From Scleroderma bovista (Eukaryota; Basidiomycota; Agaricomycetes; Boletales; Sclerodermataceae), in the NCBI GenBank assembly GCA_037178675.1, contig JAYMGJ010000783.1, forward strand, positions 1 to 31,224: DNA of 31,224 nt, written 5' to 3'. Within the stretch, counting starts at the first letter, position 1, and each line of letters opens with the position of its first letter. Of this stretch, positions 29,098 through 31,224 are shown piece after piece. Made by a program: the position numbers and the translations under genes. The notes under the pieces were generated by a model. It saw only the letters and a list, made by a program, of their open reading frames with translations, was not told the DNA's origin and did no database searches.

Positions 29098-29894
29098 TTA
29101 AGGACCATCTGCCTGCCCTGACCTCTGGTTCCCATCGACCCATTCCCACATCTCCTCTTCAGATGAAGTAGGAGAGGGCAGCGACCTAGCCCTATTCGAC
29201 TGAAAAAATGGGCCGCCCGGGAGGGGGACCACCTGAAGTGCCCCTTCATGGTATTTCACAGTATAAACTTGCAGAGCTTTGGCGAAGGAAGGATAACGCT
29301 TCTGTACACTCCCGCTAACGTAGTTGGTGCACAAAGCAACATTGGCCCTAGACCAGTTAGTTAGTAGCATCTACCAAGACAATAGATGGACTTTTACCAG
29401 TGAAAAAAAATGCCAACCTCTTGTCCAACAATGACCACCCAGAATCCCTCAGGATGATTGCCAGGTGAAGGCAATTTGATTTTGTGCAGGGGCGGCACAA
29501 GCAGATTTGATCCATAAGGATCACGACGAGATCGCGACAACCGCCTTCTTAGGTTTGATGTGGTGCTTGCAGAGGGCTTGGCTTCCGATGATGATTTGGC
29601 TTCCGATGGGGTCTGATCCCGCTGGACACGACGACGGATGTTTGAGTTACCACTATGTTCGGGACTGGTAGTGATTGTAACGGTTTCCTCAACAGTTTTG
29701 CGCTTCCAGGTGATGGTTCCATTGGGCACTCTATACACGATCAGCACAGATGTGTTGAGTTTAAAGAGAAGCGTACCAGATAGCCTCAGATTTTCAAGTA
29801 GATCCCTCAAACCTGAGGTCCCTTCTTCGTACACGCTACCATCAGAAGAAACGGATACGCTATTGATAGTAGTGTCGACTGTGGAGTCTGCCAT
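29098..29894 (-). CDS. RNase H1 N-terminal/viroplasmin-like domain protein, two exons
   Basis: Exons 29894-29398 and 29347-29098 flank a 50-bp intron (donor GTAAAA, branch TACTAAC, acceptor TAG), joined in phase 2 to give 248 residues. I chose the ATG at 29894 (MADSTVDTTINSVSVSSDG); the frame is open upstream to 30011 but in repetitive text. After a Ser/Thr-rich, Arg-rich region (NLRRRLSRSRRD), residues about 157-210 form the domain: GFWVVIVGQEVGIFFHW is split by the intron and continues ANVALCTNYVSGSVQKRYPS and FAKALQVYTVKY. This is the small fold found at the N-terminus of RNase H1 and in viroplasmins, which binds RNA/DNA hybrids. No RNase H catalytic domain follows. It appears intact. The gypsy element is inserted 31 bp beyond its stop codon, and a minisatellite lies upstream. 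Confidence 0.72.
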
Positions 29895-29964
29895 GGAAAT
29901 GAACGGACGCTGGAGACAAATGAGCTGAGAACAAGTCAATATATGATCACGTGGGATGTACAGA

Positions 29965-30120
29965 TTGGTAGGCAACTCCAGTGATTCCAATGGTTGTGTA
30001 GGCAATTCCATCCATATATGGTAGGTGGTTCCAGTGATTCTGGTGGCTGTGTAGTGATTTGGTCTGTATATGGTAGGTGACTCTGGTGATTCTGTCTGTA
30101 GGTGATTCCAGAAATTCTGG
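29965..30120 (+). repeat. Minisatellite, about three 52-bp units
   Basis: Three imperfect units share ATGGTAGGTGRYTCCAGTG, then GATTCTGGTGGCTGTGTAG-like text. They lie 70-230 bp upstream of the viroplasmin-like gene start, so they may be part of its promoter or 5' leader. Confidence 0.6.
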
Positions 30121-30889
30121 CAACTCCCACCACAAGTGTGATGGTTAGGTAAGAATATTATATATCTTGTATCTGATCATTTCTCTAGGCTGAAGCGCAG
30201 TCTAGCTCATCTGTCCACTCCACCCCATCACTGTCCATTGCATTCTTGAAGCAGGAGCTGTCCCCTTGCTTCCCCCTTGCTCCATCACTGCTGTATCACC
30301 CCTATTGTCATTCTATCATTGCTCTTCATCCCCAGGACTCTTCCTAACTACTGTGGTAGCCTGAAGAAGAGTCAATCCCATCCCCAGTCACATATATTCC
30401 CCATCAGAAGAAGCCCTTTCCTTCCCCCCTGCACCTTGCCTGAAGGTGTGCAGCATATCCCTCACAGGAGATTAGATACCAGATATGCAAAGGAAGACCA
30501 CCACTCACATGTTGCTGTCATTTGATGTTGGTTGTTGGTTGTTCTGACCTCTTCCCTCACTTAGGCGCACAATGGGCTGTATAATTAGTAATGAAATGGG
30601 ATGGGAACATATAGTAACTGGAAATGAGAAAGGAAACACATTAGGTAATCATACACATCAGCAAACCAACCCTTCTGATTAGCCGAGCTGACAGCATTTG
30701 ACAGTGCTTAGTCGCCCGCCCAGGCTGTCCGACTCTGTACCAGTCTGTCCGACTCTGCACCAGTCTGGTTCAGCCCATTCCTGGTAGTCACTCCAATGTA
30801 GTATCAGTAGAGTAAAAAAAATAAATTTATTAGAACTACTACGAGTACAATACAAATAACTAAGTACTACATATATTCAAATGGCGGGG
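30121..30889. other. Intergenic, with a 20-bp tandem repeat
   Basis: No gene is supported. CTGTCCGACTCTGYACCAGT is present twice in tandem at 30725-30764. An open frame at 30277-30525 is Pro/His/Ser-rich with no motif. Confidence 0.45.
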
Positions 30890-31224
30890 ATGGTGGTCGT
30901 TGCATCATCGCCGTCGATGCTGGGGACAGGGATCATCGTCATCATCATTGCATGGGTGGCCATTGTCAGGGGCTGGGTGTTGTTGTTGTTGTTGGGTCGC
31001 GACGACAATGCTCATGGTGGGATGGTGACCGCATCGTCGATGAGGTGGTGGGGTCATCATCATTGTTGGGTCGTGATGACGATGCTGGCGGTGGGATGGT
31101 GGCCGCGTTGTTGCTGGTGGGTGCGTCATCGACACAGGCCGTGGTTGTGGTTGTGGTTGTGGTCAGTGCCGTTGCTGGTAGCCATCGTTGCCGTTGTCTG
31201 GTCAACAACATTGGTGGGTGTCAG
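30890..31224. repeat. GC-rich low-complexity repeats
   Basis: TGG/GTC/ATC-type triplets dominate. Two related segments of about 75 bp start TTGTTGGGTCGCGACGACAA (about 30991) and TTGTTGGGTCGTGATGACGA (about 31063). Runs of GTTGTT and GTGGTT are also present. Open frames exist on both strands but read as His/Pro/Thr or Trp/Val repeats with no domain. It could be the edge of a repeat-rich gene continuing past the window. Confidence 0.4.

Noticed and set aside
30905..31211. His/Pro/Thr-rich minus-strand proteins
   Set aside because: They arise from triplet-like low-complexity repeats and show no domain or start context.
22211..31224. CRISPR array
   Set aside because: The repeats seen are microsatellites, minisatellites and LTRs. 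None has regular unique spacers, and the window is eukaryotic.

Overview
The window looks like a transposon-rich stretch of a basidiomycete genome, probably an Agaricomycete. The predicted introns are 46-59 bp with GTRNGT-like donors and CTRAY-type branch points. The gene families (fungal NACHT/NLR, Myb/SANT-like, RNase H1 N-terminal/viroplasmin-like, Tnp2-like transposase, chromodomain gypsy elements) are, from family knowledge, typical of mushroom-forming fungi. No species is claimed.

Layout. 260-1953: decayed CACTA/Tnp2-like transposase (+). 1851-2908: apparently intact four-exon Myb/SANT-like gene (-), overlapping the relic tail-to-tail. 3332-3728: solo LTR. 4681-6567: broken gene with a viroplasmin-like domain (+), cut by a solo LTR of another family at 5531-6220. 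7168-8030: tandem duplication of exon-like units. 8240-17960: one NACHT/NLR pseudogene (+) split by three solo LTRs (10358-10763, 10911-11536, 11589-11969) and a complete Ty1/copia element (12419-17894, - strand), which itself carries a gypsy solo LTR (13260-13890). 18204-18675: diverged direct repeat. 18929-19931: four-exon gene of an uncharacterised basidiomycete family (-), head-to-head with a hypothetical gene at 20021-20710 (+). 21150-29061: nearly intact Ty3/gypsy chromovirus with 630-bp LTRs and target-site duplication ACTTG. 29098-29894: intact two-exon viroplasmin-like gene (-). 29895-31224: repeats and noncoding DNA.

The most interesting object is the gypsy element. Between its chromodomain and 3' LTR it carries, on the opposite strand, a spliced two-exon gene for a 344-residue protein with a complete Zn(II)2Cys6 cluster between charged helical regions, with its own TATA box. 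The LTRs and the element body are unusually dense in CCGG, and CGG/CCG triplets are the classical target of Zn2Cys6 proteins, so a self-regulatory circuit can be proposed. The LTR also shows a Tf1/sushi-like self-priming design: the 10 bases at the predicted transcript start are the reverse complement of the sequence just inside the 5' LTR.

A second theme is decay by C-to-T change at CpG. Nine of ten differences between the gypsy LTRs and eight of nine between the copia LTRs are CG to TG/CA. Both reverse transcriptases have lost a catalytic Asp through a GAC-to-AAC change in CpG context, and seven in-frame TGA codons fall where an Arg CGA codon is expected. This suggests cytosine methylation or a RIP-like process acting on the locus.

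All coordinates, splice sites and comparisons were worked out by eye; no database search was run.
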